A DNA stretch of 64,000 nucleotides from Streptomyces sp. SID13031 (GCF_010548305.1 NZ_JAAGLV010000002.1:62001-126000); one strand, 5' to 3'. Positions 54,004 through 63,117 are shown, counted from the first letter of the stretch. Made by a program: numbers and translations. The notes: generated by a model from the letters alone, not told the origin.

Positions 54004-54660
54004 GTGGCTGACAGTCCTGTGCTGCGAAGTGGCTTCGCGGCGCCGTCAACGCCGACCCTGCGGACCCGGCGGGCCCGCTGGAAGGACGGCCGGCTGCTCC
54101 TCGGCGTGCTGCTGGTCGCGATGACCGCGCTGGCCGGCGCCAAGCTGCTGTCCGCGGCCGACGACACCACCGCCGTCTGGGCGGCCAAGCGCGATATCCC
54201 GATCGGCACCACGATCTCCGGTGACGACCTCACCACCATGAACGTCCGCTTCACCAGCAACGACGCCGCCGGCCAGTACGTCGCCGCTGACGCGGAGCTC
54301 AAGGGGCTGGTCGTCACCCGGCCGATCAACAAGGGCGAGTTCGTCCCGCGCGGTGCGGCGACCACCAAGGCCGACAACGAGCGCACAGAGTTGCCACTGT
54401 CGATCGCGGCGGGCCGGCTCCCGTCCGACACGGCTGTAGGCGACCAGGTAGACGTGTGGGTCGTTCCCAAGGACCAACCGGCCGCGATGCTTTGGGGCCA
54501 GGTCCGCGTAGTACAGATCGACGCGGTGAAGGGCGTGGCCGGCAGTTCGGCCAGGAGGCAGATACTGATCGGCTTGGAGAAGGAGGACCTGAGGAGGCTC
54601 CCGGCATCCCTGGCTCTGATCAGTAACGGCGAGCCTGTACTCATCCGGCGGGGCCGCTGA
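54004..54660 (+). CDS. SAF-domain membrane protein, CpaB/RcpC-like
   Basis: A 218-residue protein with one membrane helix (GRLLLGVLLVAMTALAGAKLL). A SAF domain follows (AVWAAKRDIPIGTTISGDDLTTMNVRF, LKGLVVTRPINKGEFVPRGA), then VGDQVDVWVVPKDQPA. The GTG at 54004 has GGGGAG 8 bases upstream; an in-frame GTG at 53995 overlaps that site. SAF proteins of this type form part of Flp/Tad pilus assembly, but no tadA, tadB, tadC or pilin genes are present. Confidence 0.82.
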   Translation: MADSPVLRSGFAAPSTPTLRTRRARWKDGRLLLGVLLVAMTALAGAKLLSAADDTTAVWAAKRDIPIGTTISGDDLTTMNVRFTSNDAAGQYVAADAELKGLVVTRPINKGEFVPRGAATTKADNERTELPLSIAAGRLPSDTAVGDQVDVWVVPKDQPAAMLWGQVRVVQIDAVKGVAGSSARRQILIGLEKEDLRRLPASLALISNGEPVLIRRGR

Positions 54661-55925
54661 TGTCGGTACCCGTCCTGCTTGCCGTCACCGGTGCGCCATG
54701 GGAGGCAGACGTCGTACGCCGGGCCGAAAGAGCCAACGGCATCCGAGTAGTCCGCCGATGCGTCGACATCGCCGACGTGATGGCCGCGGCAGCCAGTGGC
54801 CAAGCGCGGGCCGTGGTGCTCGCAGAAGACCTTCCCAGGCTGACCTCTGACGCAGTGGCCGCTCTCCATGCCCGCCGGATCGCAGTGGTCGCCCTGGTCG
54901 ACCCCTCCGACAACGGTGAACCCTCCGGAGCGGAGGACCGCCTCAGCCGCATGGGCATCGAGCGGATCCTCCCGGCAGACGTCAGCGCGGATGACCTCGG
55001 CCGAGCCATCATCGACGCCGTGGAGTCGGGTCCACCCGCGACCGTCTCCCACTTCGCGGGCGGGTTCGTACCGTTCAACAGCGAGTCAGTGGCAAACCCA
55101 GAGGCGTCATACGGTCAAGGCGCCGGCCGGATCATCGCCGTCTGGGGCCCGACAGGCGCGCCTGGCCGCAGTACGGTCGCAGTCGGGCTGGCAGCAGAGC
55201 TCGCCGCGCGGAACATCCCCACCTTGCTGGCCGACGCCGACGTGTACGGCGGCACGGTGGCCCAATTGCTCGGCATGCTCGACGAGACGTCGGGCCTGGC
55301 CGCAGCCGCGAGGTCAGCCAGTGGTGGCTCCCTGGATGTAGCAGTGCTCGCCAGACACGCGAGGCAGGTCGGGCCGAACCAACTGGTCCTCACTGGCCTC
55401 AGCCGCGCCGACCGGTGGACAGAGCTGCGTCCCACTGCGATCGAGTCGGTCTGGTCGACCTGCAGGATGCTCGCACCCTGCACGGTGGTCGACGCGGGCT
55501 TCTGTATCGAGAGTGACGAGGAGATCTCGTTCGACACGCTCGCGCCGCGCCGCAACGGCGCCACCCTGGCCACGCTCGAGGAGGCCGACGAGGTGGTCGT
55601 GGTCGGGACAGCCGACCCCGTAGGCCTCACCCGGCTCATCAGATCCCTGTACGAGCTCAGGGCAGCCGTCCCGTCGGCCAACACGCGCGTAGTGGTCAAC
55701 AGGGTTCGCTCAGGGTCGCTCGGGAGCTCCCCAGCCGATGCGGTGGCAGCCGCGCTCAGCCAGTACGCGGGAGTACAGGCTGCCGTGTTGCTTCCGCTCG
55801 ACCAGGCGGCCTGCGACGCGGCGCTGTCGCACGGCCGGAGCCTCGTGGAGGCGGCCAAGTCCAGCAAACTCCGTAAGGGGATGCAGCAGCTCGCAGCCGG
55901 GGTTGTCAGGGATCTCCTCAGTTGA
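54660..55925 (+). CDS. CpaE/ParA-like P-loop protein with variant Walker A
   Basis: A 421-residue protein: an N-terminal receiver-like domain of about 125 residues, then a ParA/MinD-like domain (about 155-420). The P-loop reads WGPTGAPGRST, with Arg in place of the usual Lys and no leading signature Lys. Further blocks are LLADADVYGGTVAQLLG and VVVVGTADPVGLTRLIR. ATG overlaps the SAF stop (TGATG). It resembles the CpaE localisation factors of Flp/Tad systems; ATPase activity is doubtful. Confidence 0.82.
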   Translation: MSVPVLLAVTGAPWEADVVRRAERANGIRVVRRCVDIADVMAAAASGQARAVVLAEDLPRLTSDAVAALHARRIAVVALVDPSDNGEPSGAEDRLSRMGIERILPADVSADDLGRAIIDAVESGPPATVSHFAGGFVPFNSESVANPEASYGQGAGRIIAVWGPTGAPGRSTVAVGLAAELAARNIPTLLADADVYGGTVAQLLGMLDETSGLAAAARSASGGSLDVAVLARHARQVGPNQLVLTGLSRADRWTELRPTAIESVWSTCRMLAPCTVVDAGFCIESDEEISFDTLAPRRNGATLATLEEADEVVVVGTADPVGLTRLIRSLYELRAAVPSANTRVVVNRVRSGSLGSSPADAVAAALSQYAGVQAAVLLPLDQAACDAALSHGRSLVEAAKSSKLRKGMQQLAAGVVRDLLS

Positions 55926-56019
55926 AGATCGGGGGTTAACCCCACCGACAACGCCCCGGGGATATGCCAGGGTTGACGCCAAGGCGCCAACCGTGGCGCC
56001 GGCAGCATCAGGGAGAGCG

Positions 56020-56808
56020 ATGTCCGACGTCGAGGGCCGTCCGGCCGGCACGATGAGTACCGAGCGCCGCTATGGCATCGCGATCTCGGTAGCCCTGATC
56101 CTGGGCGGCGTCTACTGGGCGTTGACGAGTCTGAGCGAGGAAACCAAGACCAGCCACCAGACCTACCCGGTGGCGGGGACGGCGTTGTCGATCGAGACCA
56201 GCTCGACCGATCTCGAGGTGCGCTCGGGCGACGTCAAGGAGATCACCGTCGACCGGAAGTTCGAGCGCAACGCCCTCGGCTCGGACCCGAAGGACAAGTA
56301 CGACGACGGCAAGCTGGAGGTCCGCGACACCGGCTGCGGGTTCCTCTCGTTCGGCTGCGACACCGACTACGTCGTGACCGTGCCCAGGGATCTCAACGTG
56401 ACGATCAAGAGCAGCAGCGGCGATCTCTCGGTGACGGGTCTCGGTGGCAGCACCACGCTCGAGTCGAGCTCGGGCAAGATCGAGGTGCACGACCTGTCCG
56501 GCAACGTCACGCTGGAGTCCTCGTCGGGCGATCTCGAGGCGAACGGCCTGACGGCCGGCTCGGTCACCTCCAAGAGCAGCTCCGGCAGCATCGAGCTGAC
56601 CTTCCGGACGGCACCGACGACCGTGGACGTGGAAACCAGCTCGGGTGACGCGGCCGTCCTGCTCCCGGAGGGCGACGAGACCTACAAGGTCGACACCGAC
56701 AGCAAGTCCGGCGACGAGAGCGCCGAGGTCAAGATCGACCCCGCCGCCACCCGCACGATCAAGGTCCGGTCCTCCTCCGGCGACGCCGTGGTCGAGTACG
56801 ACCGGTGA
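56020..56808 (+). CDS. DUF4097 beta-strand-repeat membrane protein
   Basis: A 262-residue protein. The ATG at 56020 has AGGGAGA 2-3 bases upstream and gives MSDVEGRPAGTM, while the longer open frame is a shadow of the CpaE-like gene. One membrane helix (GIAISVALILGGVYWALTSL) is followed by DUF4097 strand repeats with recurring SSSGDL (IKSSSGDLSVTGL, LESSSGKIEVHDL, LESSSGDLEANGL). Such proteins form beta-helical surface domains and are often linked to envelope stress; function unproven. Confidence 0.82.
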   Translation: MSDVEGRPAGTMSTERRYGIAISVALILGGVYWALTSLSEETKTSHQTYPVAGTALSIETSSTDLEVRSGDVKEITVDRKFERNALGSDPKDKYDDGKLEVRDTGCGFLSFGCDTDYVVTVPRDLNVTIKSSSGDLSVTGLGGSTTLESSSGKIEVHDLSGNVTLESSSGDLEANGLTAGSVTSKSSSGSIELTFRTAPTTVDVETSSGDAAVLLPEGDETYKVDTDSKSGDESAEVKIDPAATRTIKVRSSSGDAVVEYDR

Positions 56809-56854
56809 GCGGGCGGCCGGGGGCCGTGATCATGTCCTGAGTAGTCTTGCGCGC

Positions 56855-57511
56855 ATGCCTGACGACAAGCCCGTACTGCGCGGCCTGCTGGTGGACTGGG
56901 GTGGAGTGCTCACCTCCGGCCTGGACGACGCGCTGGGCCGCTGGGCCGAGTTGGACGATCTCGACTTCAAGACCTACTACCGGGCGATGGTCGACTGGAT
57001 GTCCGCCAGCCCGGTCGAAGCCGAGGTGAACCCGATCCACGCGCTCGAGCGCGGCCAGATCGCGGTCCCCGACTTCGAGCGCAAACTGGCCTCGATGCTG
57101 GTCCGCCGCGACGGCGGCCAGGTCCAGGCCGAGGGCCTGATCGAGCGGATGTTCGCGCACTTCGAGCACCAGCCGCAGATGTCGGCGCTGATCCGCCGCG
57201 CCCGCGGGCACGGGATCAAGACCGCGCTGCTCTCGAACTCCTGGGGCAACAGCTACCCGCGGGAGACCTGGGACGGCATGTTCGACGACATCGTCATCTC
57301 CGGCGAGGTCCACCTGCGCAAGCCCGAGCACGAGATCTACCAGCTGGCGGCGCAGCGGCTCGCCCTCCGTCCGACGGAGTGCGTCTTCATCGACGACCTC
57401 GAGCAGAACGTCGTCGCCGCCCGCGAGCTCGGCATCACCGGGATCCTGCACACGTCGTACGACCAGACGCGGCGCGAACTGGAAACCCTCTTCGGAGTAG
57501 ATCTGACGTGA
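56855..57511 (+). CDS. HAD-superfamily hydrolase
   Basis: A 218-residue HAD subfamily IA-like hydrolase. The ATG at 56855 is chosen; the longer frame is a shadow of the DUF4097 gene. Motif I is LLVDWGGVLT (nucleophile Asp with the common GG variant), motif II LLSNSWGNS, motif III Lys in HLRKPEHEIY, motif IV ECVFIDDLEQNV. Substrate unknown; phosphoglycolate- or epoxide-hydrolase-type relatives are alternatives. It overlaps the GT87 gene by 4 bp. Confidence 0.88.
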   Translation: MPDDKPVLRGLLVDWGGVLTSGLDDALGRWAELDDLDFKTYYRAMVDWMSASPVEAEVNPIHALERGQIAVPDFERKLASMLVRRDGGQVQAEGLIERMFAHFEHQPQMSALIRRARGHGIKTALLSNSWGNSYPRETWDGMFDDIVISGEVHLRKPEHEIYQLAAQRLALRPTECVFIDDLEQNVVAARELGITGILHTSYDQTRRELETLFGVDLT

Positions 57512-58719
57512 CCATGACCTCGACCCCACCGAGCACCGACCGCCGCTGGCTGATCGTCGCCGTCCTCGGCTGCGCGGCCGTCGTCGCGCTCGGCGCCTGG
57601 GCCTACGGACTCTTCGACGGCATGATCGACCTGCGCGTCTACCGACTGGGCGGCTCGGTCCTGCTCGACCGCGCTTCCCTGTACGACGCACAGCTGCCGG
57701 GCTCAGGTCTGCCGTTCACCTACCCTCCGTTCGCGGCGATCGCGATGGTGCCGCTGGCCGTCGTGCCCTGGGGTGTCGCGCTGGTCGTCTGGACCACGAT
57801 CTCGGTGCTCTGCATCGCGCTGATCTGGCGCGCAGCACTGCCCGCCAACGCGTGGACCCTGGTCCCGGAGCAGTGGCGCGACCGGCGGATCGCAGTACTG
57901 GCCGCGTTGACCGCGTTGTCGTTGCTGCTCGAACCGGTCTGGCAGACGATCCAGTTCGGCCAGATCAACTTGTTGCTCACCGCAATGATCTTGCTCGACC
58001 TGGTCCGGCCGGCCGATGCGCGGTGGCGGGGATTCTGGGTCGGCGTGACGATCGGCGTGAAGCTGACGCCGCTGCCGTTCCTCGCGTTCCTGCTGATCAC
58101 CAAGCAGTGGCGGGCGTTCCGCAACGCGGTGCTCGGGCTGGTGGCGACGATGGCGATCGGGTTCGCCGTCGTACCGAACCAGTCGTGGGAGTACTGGACC
58201 GTCGTCATCCGCAACGCGAACCGGGTCGGCGGGTTGGCCTACACCGCGAACCAGTCGTTCATGGGCTTCCTCAGCCGGCTCGGCGACGAGGCGTCCTGGG
58301 TGGAGCCGGTCTGGTTCTTGCTCTCGGCGATCTTCGGCCTGCTGGTGCTCTGGCTGGCCCGCAGGTACTGGCTGGCCGACGAGCGGGTGACCGCGATCTC
58401 GGTGATGGCGCTGGCCGTGCTCTACGCGTCGCCGGTCTCGTGGAGCCACCACTGGGTCTGGATCATCCCGCTGGGCATCAGCCTGATCCGCGCCGTGCAG
58501 CGCGAGTGGGGCTCCCGGGTCGCCCTCGTCACCGGCATCGCCTGGTACGGACTGTTCATGCTCCGCTCGATCTGGTGGGTCCCGTTCCGCGACGACCGGG
58601 AACTCAGCTGGACCTTCTGGCAGTCCATCCCCGGCAACTCCCACCTGATCCTCGGCCTCCTGGCTTTCCTCACCCTCGCCTACACGAGCCGCTCCCTCCC
58701 CAAGCAGCCAACTGCCTAG
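57508..58719 (+). CDS. GT87 family polyprenol-phosphate-mannose-dependent mannosyltransferase
   Basis: A 403-residue polytopic membrane protein of the GT87 (DUF2029) type. It has about ten helices. The first loop contains the acidic catalytic-type motif DGMIDLRVYRLGGSVLL. LPGSGLPFTYPPFAAIAMVPLAVVPWG and FGQINLLLTAMILLDL are family blocks. GTG at 57508 overlaps the HAD stop (GTGA); an ATG at 57514 is possible. Such enzymes add alpha-mannose to lipomannan-type glycolipids outside the membrane. Confidence 0.85.
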   Translation: MTMTSTPPSTDRRWLIVAVLGCAAVVALGAWAYGLFDGMIDLRVYRLGGSVLLDRASLYDAQLPGSGLPFTYPPFAAIAMVPLAVVPWGVALVVWTTISVLCIALIWRAALPANAWTLVPEQWRDRRIAVLAALTALSLLLEPVWQTIQFGQINLLLTAMILLDLVRPADARWRGFWVGVTIGVKLTPLPFLAFLLITKQWRAFRNAVLGLVATMAIGFAVVPNQSWEYWTVVIRNANRVGGLAYTANQSFMGFLSRLGDEASWVEPVWFLLSAIFGLLVLWLARRYWLADERVTAISVMALAVLYASPVSWSHHWVWIIPLGISLIRAVQREWGSRVALVTGIAWYGLFMLRSIWWVPFRDDRELSWTFWQSIPGNSHLILGLLAFLTLAYTSRSLPKQPTA

Positions 58720-59002
58720 GCGGTTCGGTCGTAGTAGCGGATCTGCCACTGCCCTCCGGCTCCCCAGCCAGCGATTTCCACCGGCCCCGGCGACTGCGGG
58801 GACCCGGGCGCCAGGTGGTTGCCCTAGGCACCTTGTGCACCGGGTGAGCGAATTTCCAGCGGCAAGGCGCCTACACCGTGCACAAAGTGGAGCCTTGAAG
58901 GCGAGCGAGGCGCCGCTCCCGCGCTTCTCGAGCCGCGACTTGGGAGCGGCGACTCGGGGTGGGCGGGAGCGGGCGACGGAGGAGCTCGCGTGGGGGGTAG
59001 TA
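58720..59002. other. Intergenic region between convergent genes
   Basis: No gene is supported in these 283 bp. The only structure seen is the 12-bp inverted repeat at 58829-58889. Confidence 0.5.
58829..58889. terminator. Inverted repeat between convergent GT87 and membrane-protein genes
   Basis: CACCTTGTGCAC (58829-58840) pairs with GTGCACAAAGTG (58878-58889) with one mismatch and a 37-base loop. It could serve as a bidirectional terminator, but there is no T-run and the loop is long. Confidence 0.3.
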
Positions 59003-60328
59003 CTAAGCGGAGAACAGCAGTAGTAGGCCGCCGATGGTGTAGCCGACCATGACGATCAGTAGGGGGAGTTGGCCGGCTAGGGCTTTGTGGCGGGGGAAGA
59101 GGGCTACTGCTCGGTCGTGGGCTGAGACGACGCCCATCAGGTGGCCGGAGACTACTGCCAGGACCTGGATCACCGAGATTGTCGTGCTGTGGTTGGTGAT
59201 GTCGGTGTTCAGGCCGAGGAGGCCGGTGCCGAAGATGTTGGCGCCGTTGGACAACGGGTCGCTGAGGTAGATCAGCGTCCGCTGGCCCTCCAGGATCAGC
59301 AGGGTCAGGTAGTGCGCGACGACGTACCCGAAGGCGATCGGTACGACGGAGTGCGCGAACAGCCCGGGCAGCGCCGTGCGGGAGCTGTCCGACAGTCGCC
59401 CGGCCAGCAGGGTCGCGCTCGAGTACGTGACCAGTACGAACAGGATGAAGGCGAGCAGCGCGAGCGTGCCGAGCGTGGTCATCGAGTAGTCGGTGTTCTG
59501 CGCCCAGCCGATCCAGGCCGTCGAGTTCGAGAACCCGTCGTACGCCGTGGAACCGAGCAGCGCCGCGACCATACCGACCAGCCCTGGTTGCGCCTTCAGA
59601 CCGTCCAGGTTCTCCAGCGGCCGCCGGATCACAAGTTTGCCGTCGTCGCGCCGGCCCCACGGGGACAGCCGCGACATCAGCGTGGCGTAGACCTCGAACG
59701 GGTCGGCGGTCGAGAACCAGCGGTCGCCGAACAGGATCGCGCCGAACAGCATGATCACGACGTACAGCGCGAGCCACGCCTGCAGTACCGGCTGGGTGGC
59801 GCGGTCGGGCGCCACCAGCTCCAGCCAGGTGAACGCGAAGATACCGAGCGCCGCCGGCCACAGACCGAGCCACTTCGGCAGCGTGAAGAAGCCTTGCGAG
59901 GGCGGCTGACGCAACGCCTTGCTGAGCAGCAGGTGGATCGTGCGCAGCGGGTTCAGCGTGCGCCAGACCGGGCCGAGGACGAGCGAGATCGGCACCAGCC
60001 CGACCCAGACCAGGATGTAGATGAACCCGAAGATCGGGTTCGTCAGCCGGTCCACGCCGAACAGCAGCGCCACCATCGCGTACAGGAAGATCGCCAGCCC
60101 GACCAGCCGTACGAACCAGCGGAAGCCGGCCGAGTCGACCGTCCGGGTGATTGCGTCCGGCAACGGTATGCCGGACTTGTTACCCCGGTACTTCGGATTG
60201 CGCCAGGCCAGTCCGAGGACGACGAACGACAGCGCGATCGCGACGCCGGCGCCGCCGACCGCGAGGCCGAAGGGAACGGGCAGATCCTGCCGGCCGCCGA
60301 TACCGTGCAGCGGCAGAAGTAGAGACAT
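59003..60328 (-). CDS. Polytopic membrane protein paired with a cupredoxin lipoprotein
   Basis: A 441-residue protein with about eleven helices. The N-terminus is LLPLHGIGGRQDLPVPFGLAVGGAGVAIALSFVVLGLAWRNPKYRGN. Histidines fall inside or at the ends of late helices (LFAHSVVPIAFGYVVAHYLTLL, VVSGHLMGVVSAHDR), as in metal- or haem-binding membrane proteins. It recalls actinobacterial proteins annotated as fenitrothion-hydrolase-like; I recall that label only loosely. ATG at 60328 is preferred, GTG at 60331 possible. It lies 10 bp after the cupredoxin gene. Confidence 0.75.
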   Translation of the reverse strand: MSLLLPLHGIGGRQDLPVPFGLAVGGAGVAIALSFVVLGLAWRNPKYRGNKSGIPLPDAITRTVDSAGFRWFVRLVGLAIFLYAMVALLFGVDRLTNPIFGFIYILVWVGLVPISLVLGPVWRTLNPLRTIHLLLSKALRQPPSQGFFTLPKWLGLWPAALGIFAFTWLELVAPDRATQPVLQAWLALYVVIMLFGAILFGDRWFSTADPFEVYATLMSRLSPWGRRDDGKLVIRRPLENLDGLKAQPGLVGMVAALLGSTAYDGFSNSTAWIGWAQNTDYSMTTLGTLALLAFILFVLVTYSSATLLAGRLSDSSRTALPGLFAHSVVPIAFGYVVAHYLTLLILEGQRTLIYLSDPLSNGANIFGTGLLGLNTDITNHSTTISVIQVLAVVSGHLMGVVSAHDRAVALFPRHKALAGQLPLLIVMVGYTIGGLLLLFSA

Positions 60329-60338
60329 CACCGGCGGG

Positions 60339-60842
60339 TCAGGAGACGACGAGCTTGGCGACCAGCTTGCCGCTCTTGTGCGTCTCGACCTCGAAGGTGC
60401 CCTTCATGTTCGCGAGGAACTTCACCGAGGCGGGCTTGCCCGGCTTCAGCTCGAGCTCCTTGTCGTAGCCGTGGATGTGCAGTTCCTCGTCGGTGTCGCT
60501 GATCGCGGTGATCAGGACGGTCTGGCCGGCCTTCACCTTGATGCTCGAGCCGCTCGGGTTGACCTTGCCGTTGGCAACGGTGACGTTGACGGTCACGTCG
60601 GCCTGCTCGCCGGACGGGTCGGCGGTGTTCGACGGCGACTTGGTGTTCGGCGTACTGCCCGGGGTGCCGGTCGTCCCGGTCGGCGTCGTGGTCGGGGTCG
60701 CCGTGGGCGCGGTGGTGGGGGCGGTCGACGGACTGGTCGGGCCGGAGCCGCTGCCGGAGTCGTCGCCGCAACCGGCCAGGACCAGGATGCCGAGAGCGGG
60801 CAGGAGCGCGAGCGCGGTACCGCGGGAGAACGTCGAACGCAT
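60339..60842 (-). CDS. Cupredoxin-like lipoprotein
   Basis: A 167-residue lipoprotein with lipobox LAGC near residue 25 (LALLPALGILVLAGCG). A Thr/Pro-rich tether follows (about 28-80). The C-terminal 85 residues are a cupredoxin-like fold (ADVTVNVTVANGKVNPSGSSIKVKAGQTVLITAISDTDEELHIHGYDKELELKPGKPASVKFLANMKGTFEVETHKSGKLVAKLVV). His residues in HIHGYD and ETH are candidate copper ligands; no ligand cysteine is present. ATG at 60842 is chosen because it starts the signal peptide. It heads an operon with the membrane protein. Confidence 0.82.
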   Translation of the reverse strand: MRSTFSRGTALALLPALGILVLAGCGDDSGSGSGPTSPSTAPTTAPTATPTTTPTGTTGTPGSTPNTKSPSNTADPSGEQADVTVNVTVANGKVNPSGSSIKVKAGQTVLITAISDTDEELHIHGYDKELELKPGKPASVKFLANMKGTFEVETHKSGKLVAKLVVS

Positions 60843-61072
60843 GAGACGAGGGGCCTTTCGAAGGGTCGAGATACGAACCGGGCGCACGACACGCCCTCTT
60901 GCCTGACGAACGTACGGCCCCGAGTGTTCCCGCTATGCACCATCAGTCGTGTCACGATCGCTGACAGCCAGGTTCGTAGTTCCCGCCCAGTGTCGCAGCC
61001 GACTGTCCGTGGACCCGGTTAGGGTGACTGAACACGAGACCTGAAAGCCAGACAGCAGAAGGAGGGCCCGCG

Positions 61073-62572
61073 ATGCCGGACCGGTTGACCTCGCTGGACC
61101 TGACCTTCCTGAAGGCCGAGAGCCCGGCCACGCCGATGCACGTCGGCACCGTGGACATCTTCGAGCCGCCGGTGCACGGTGACGACGGGTTCGACTACGA
61201 GAGCCTGGTCGCCTTGATCCGGGACCGGATCGCCTTCGTCCCGCGGTACCGGCAGCGGATCCAGCACGTCCCGGGCCGGTTCGCCGGGCCGATCTGGGTG
61301 GACGACGAGGACTTCGACATCACGTTCCACGTACGCCGGTCCGCCCTGCCCCGGCCGGGCACGCATGCGCAGCTGCTGGAGCTGGTCGCGCGGATCATGT
61401 CGCGCCGGCTCGACCGGGCCAAGCCGCTCTGGGAGATGTACCTGGTCGAGGGCCTGCAGGGCGACCGGTTTGCGATCATCGCGAAGTCCCACCAAGCACT
61501 TGTCGACGGCAACAGCACGGTCGACATCGGCCAGGTCGTGCTGGACGCGACTGCGCACCCGCGGGACACCCCCACCGACACCTGGCAGCCCGCGCACCCG
61601 CCCTCGGCGCTGGAGCTGCTCGCCGGGGTGTTCGCCGACGCGACGCGGCACCCGACCGCAGTACTGGAGCTGGCGCGGGCCGAGATGGCCAGCCTGACCG
61701 GCTCGACCTCCGTGCGCGAGGTGCTCGGAGACGTCGTCGGCTCGGTGGTCGCGCAGCGGCACGTCCAGGAGAGCTCGCTGCACGTCAAGACATCCGGGCA
61801 GCGCCGATTCACCACGGTTCAGACCGAGCTCGAGGACTACCGGGCCGTCCGGGCGATGCACGGAGGCACGGTCAACGATGTGATCCTGGCCGTGGTGGCC
61901 GGCGCGCTCCGGGCCTGGATGATGACCCGAGGCGAGTCGGTCAGCCCGGCGCGCGGGGTGCGGGCCGTCGTACCGGTCAGCATCCGCGACGACGATGACG
62001 AGGAGCCGACGTCGCTCGGCTCGCGGGTGATCGCCTCGACGGTGAACCTGCCGGTCGGGGAGAACTCGCCGGTCATGCGGCTGCACCAGATCTCGTACCA
62101 GACCAAGGTGCACAAGGACACCGGGCGAGCCGTCAGCGCCCGCTCGCTGGTCGGCATCGCCGGGTTCGCGCCGACGACGCTGCACGCCCTCGCGGCCCGG
62201 GTCGCGACGGCGACCGTGCGGCCGATCGACGACGTGGTGATCACCAACGTGCCCGGTCCACAGTTCCCGCTCTACGCCCAGGGCGCGCCGATGCTCGCGT
62301 CGTACCCGGTGGTGCCGTTGATGCCGGGTCAAGGGCTGTCCGTGGGCGTCACGTCGTACGACGGGAAGGTGTCCTTCGGGCTGAACGCGGACCGGACGGC
62401 GATGCCTGACCTGGCCGTCTTCGCCCAGTGCGTCACCGACGCGCTGGACGAGTTGCTCGATACCACCAAGGGGAGCCGGAGCCGTGCGTCGCGCGGTCGC
62501 CGGACCGGGGCGGTGGGGCGGGGAAAGCAAGGAAAACAGCAACCTCGCAGTACCAAGAAGGCGGGCTCATGA
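61073..62572 (+). CDS. WS/DGAT-family acyltransferase with altered active-site motif
   Basis: A 499-residue wax ester synthase/diacylglycerol acyltransferase-like protein. N-terminal LTSLDLTFLKAESPATPMHVGTVDIF and C-terminal ITNVPGPQFPLYAQGAPMLASYPVVPLMPGQGLSVGVTSYDGKVSFGLNAD are diagnostic. The active-site motif HHxxxDG reads HQALVDG (140-146), so the second His is Gln. The C-terminal tail is basic (SRSRASRGRRTG). AGAAGGAGGG precedes the ATG. It may make neutral lipids or have another acyl acceptor. Its stop overlaps the DUF6912 gene. Confidence 0.88.
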   Translation: MPDRLTSLDLTFLKAESPATPMHVGTVDIFEPPVHGDDGFDYESLVALIRDRIAFVPRYRQRIQHVPGRFAGPIWVDDEDFDITFHVRRSALPRPGTHAQLLELVARIMSRRLDRAKPLWEMYLVEGLQGDRFAIIAKSHQALVDGNSTVDIGQVVLDATAHPRDTPTDTWQPAHPPSALELLAGVFADATRHPTAVLELARAEMASLTGSTSVREVLGDVVGSVVAQRHVQESSLHVKTSGQRRFTTVQTELEDYRAVRAMHGGTVNDVILAVVAGALRAWMMTRGESVSPARGVRAVVPVSIRDDDDEEPTSLGSRVIASTVNLPVGENSPVMRLHQISYQTKVHKDTGRAVSARSLVGIAGFAPTTLHALAARVATATVRPIDDVVITNVPGPQFPLYAQGAPMLASYPVVPLMPGQGLSVGVTSYDGKVSFGLNADRTAMPDLAVFAQCVTDALDELLDTTKGSRSRASRGRRTGAVGRGKQGKQQPRSTKKAGS

Positions 62573-63117
62573 GGATCTACATCCCAAGCACCATCCCCCT
62601 GCTCGACGCCGCCTGTCACGCGGGGGAGTTCGGTCCGGCGCCACTGACCGCGTACGCCGTGACGCCGGCGCTGCGCGAATGGTTCGCGACGGCCGATGAC
62701 GAGGAGCTCGAGTACGCCGCGATGGAGCAAGCGGCGCGGGCATCGGTCGGACTGGTCGCGGCTGCCCCCGATGCGCCTCGCAAGCGGGTCGTGGTGGCGT
62801 GCGACGTCTCGGCGATCCCGCCGGCCGACGGCACCGTCCAGCTGGGCGACGCGCGACTGGAGTTGCACGTCGTGATCCCGTGGTCAGCCGTTGCGGCCGC
62901 GCATATCGACGGTGATCCCGCCGTCGAGGTGGTCGCCACGGCCGCGAAGCTGTGGGACGTCGCGCACGGAAACACCGCGGATCCGGGCCACGAGGAAGCT
63001 GTCTTCGCCCTCGACTCGTGCGAAGGTGAAGACCTGTTGTGGTACGCGACACAGGAGATCCCGGACTTCCTCGCGGCCGAGGGGCCGCGCGGAATCCGGG
63101 GCCGGGCGACGAGCTGA
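62569..63117 (+). CDS. DUF6912 conserved actinobacterial protein
   Basis: A 182-residue acidic soluble protein (MRIYIPSTIPLLDAACHAGEFGPAPLTAYAVTPALREWFATADDEELEYAAMEQAARAS). ATG overlaps the WS/DGAT stop (ATGA); the longer frame is a shadow. No catalytic motif is apparent. It is widespread in actinobacteria next to this acyltransferase or Ku; function unknown. Confidence 0.8.
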   Translation: MRIYIPSTIPLLDAACHAGEFGPAPLTAYAVTPALREWFATADDEELEYAAMEQAARASVGLVAAAPDAPRKRVVVACDVSAIPPADGTVQLGDARLELHVVIPWSAVAAAHIDGDPAVEVVATAAKLWDVAHGNTADPGHEEAVFALDSCEGEDLLWYATQEIPDFLAAEGPRGIRGRATS

